The translations under genes were made by a program, and so were the position numbers. The notes under the pieces were generated by a model. That model was not told where the DNA came from. It saw nothing but the letters and a program-made list of their open reading frames with translations, and searched no databases. Shown here piece after piece: positions 24,374 to 24,799 of a DNA stretch of 24,799 nt (position 1 is the stretch's first letter; each line of letters starts with the position of its first letter). The DNA comes from Methanobacteriota archaeon. GTDB taxonomy: Archaea > Methanobacteriota > Methanobacteria > Methanobacteriales > Methanobacteriaceae. The stretch covers positions 1-24,799 of the forward strand of contig JAEZAV010000077.1 in NCBI GenBank assembly GCA_023430285.1, in the 5' to 3' direction.

Positions 24374-24799
24374 TTACAATCCTCTTATCCATAATGTGAT
24401 GTATCCTATTTTTGGAATAACAAATGGAGTGTTTCCTAGTGTAACCACTTTTGCCATGACTTGGTCATGGTAAACTGGCGCAGGATCTTGAACCGGATTA
24501 TTATCTCCCTTGGTTACGTAATATGGCGTTCCATTCACGTCAGTTCCAGTGGCAACGATCCTGTGAATAACTGGATCAGGGAACCATGTGGCCTGGTAAA
24601 TAACAATGTCTCCAACCTTTAAATCATCTTTATTTATTTCTGGAATGCCCAAGAAATCCGTTTTCTCAATAACTACTACGTCTCCCCTGTAAAATACAGG
24701 TTCCATACTTCCTGATACTACAACGTTCATATGTTGTGCTAATATTATTCCAATGACGATTATTACAACATAACTAATTATTTCACGGTTATCGGTCAT
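24374..24799 (-). CDS. Type I signal peptidase (possibly truncated at right edge)
   Basis: A membrane-bound serine protease of the archaeal/ER type that removes signal peptides from exported proteins. The reading visible is 141 residues. It has an N-terminal membrane segment (about 8-22), catalytic Ser31 in VSGSMEP, RGDVVVIEK, His79 in PVIHRIVA in place of the bacterial Lys, and KGDNNPVQD (97-105) with the two conserved Asp. A second hydrophobic stretch ends the protein. The ATG coincides with the last base of the window, so a longer N-terminus cannot be excluded, though the layout is complete as it stands. Confidence 0.93.
   Translation of the reverse strand: MTDNREIISYVVIIVIGIILAQHMNVVVSGSMEPVFYRGDVVVIEKTDFLGIPEINKDDLKVGDIVIYQATWFPDPVIHRIVATGTDVNGTPYYVTKGDNNPVQDPAPVYHDQVMAKVVTLGNTPFVIPKIGYITLWIRGL

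Overview
The window looks like chromosomal DNA of a methanogenic euryarchaeon of the order Methanobacteriales, close to Methanobacterium. The DNA is AT-rich. Signs of this identity are Hef helicase, a Kae1-Bud32 fusion, archaeal-type uS15, archaeal CobT, aconitase X, methanogenesis marker protein 12, an archaeal-type signal peptidase, TTTATATA-type promoters, GGTGA-type ribosome binding sites and tRNA genes without an encoded CCA. As I recall it, the gene order closely follows the Methanothermobacter thermautotrophicus stretch from hef (near the cdc6-1/origin locus) to argS; this comes from memory and was not searched.

Layout from left to right. At 1-1502 (minus) is the N-terminal helicase half of hef, cut by the window edge. 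At 1804-4234 lie two divergent genes, a HAD phosphatase of a mainly bacterial type and an Old Yellow Enzyme-like flavin oxidoreductase, which look like accessory cargo. At 4360-9528 (minus) is a compact information-processing cluster: kae1-bud32, XTP/dITP pyrophosphatase, rpsO, a RecJ/GAN-type DHH nuclease and aconitase X. At 9666 the plus-strand cobT starts and converges on the minus-strand uppP. ilvE (minus) follows, then two nearly identical tRNA-Val genes (UAC and CAC). A membrane protein with a Mrr-like nuclease domain (minus) is divergent from surE (plus).

A 556-bp non-coding spacer (14982-15537) between two convergent gene ends is the least explained part of the window. It holds three direct copies of a short repeat, one site resembling an archaeal mini-ORB (Cdc6 binding site), a perfect hairpin and a 42-codon stretch that reads like a gene remnant. 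Next is a minus-strand ilvB-ilvN-ilvC operon followed by the methanogenesis marker 12 gene, then purD and argF (plus), argS (minus) and a type I signal peptidase (minus) that reaches the right edge.

ilvB/N/C and ilvE supply most of branched-chain amino acid synthesis. kae1-bud32, rpsO, argS and the tRNAs serve translation. purD and argF are biosynthetic, uppP probably serves lipid-carrier recycling for the pseudomurein wall, and aconitase X the archaeal mevalonate route. I see no mobile element, CRISPR array, toxin-antitoxin pair or defence island. Most of the window is ordinary core genome; the best places to look again are the 14982-15537 spacer and the Mrr-like membrane protein beside it.
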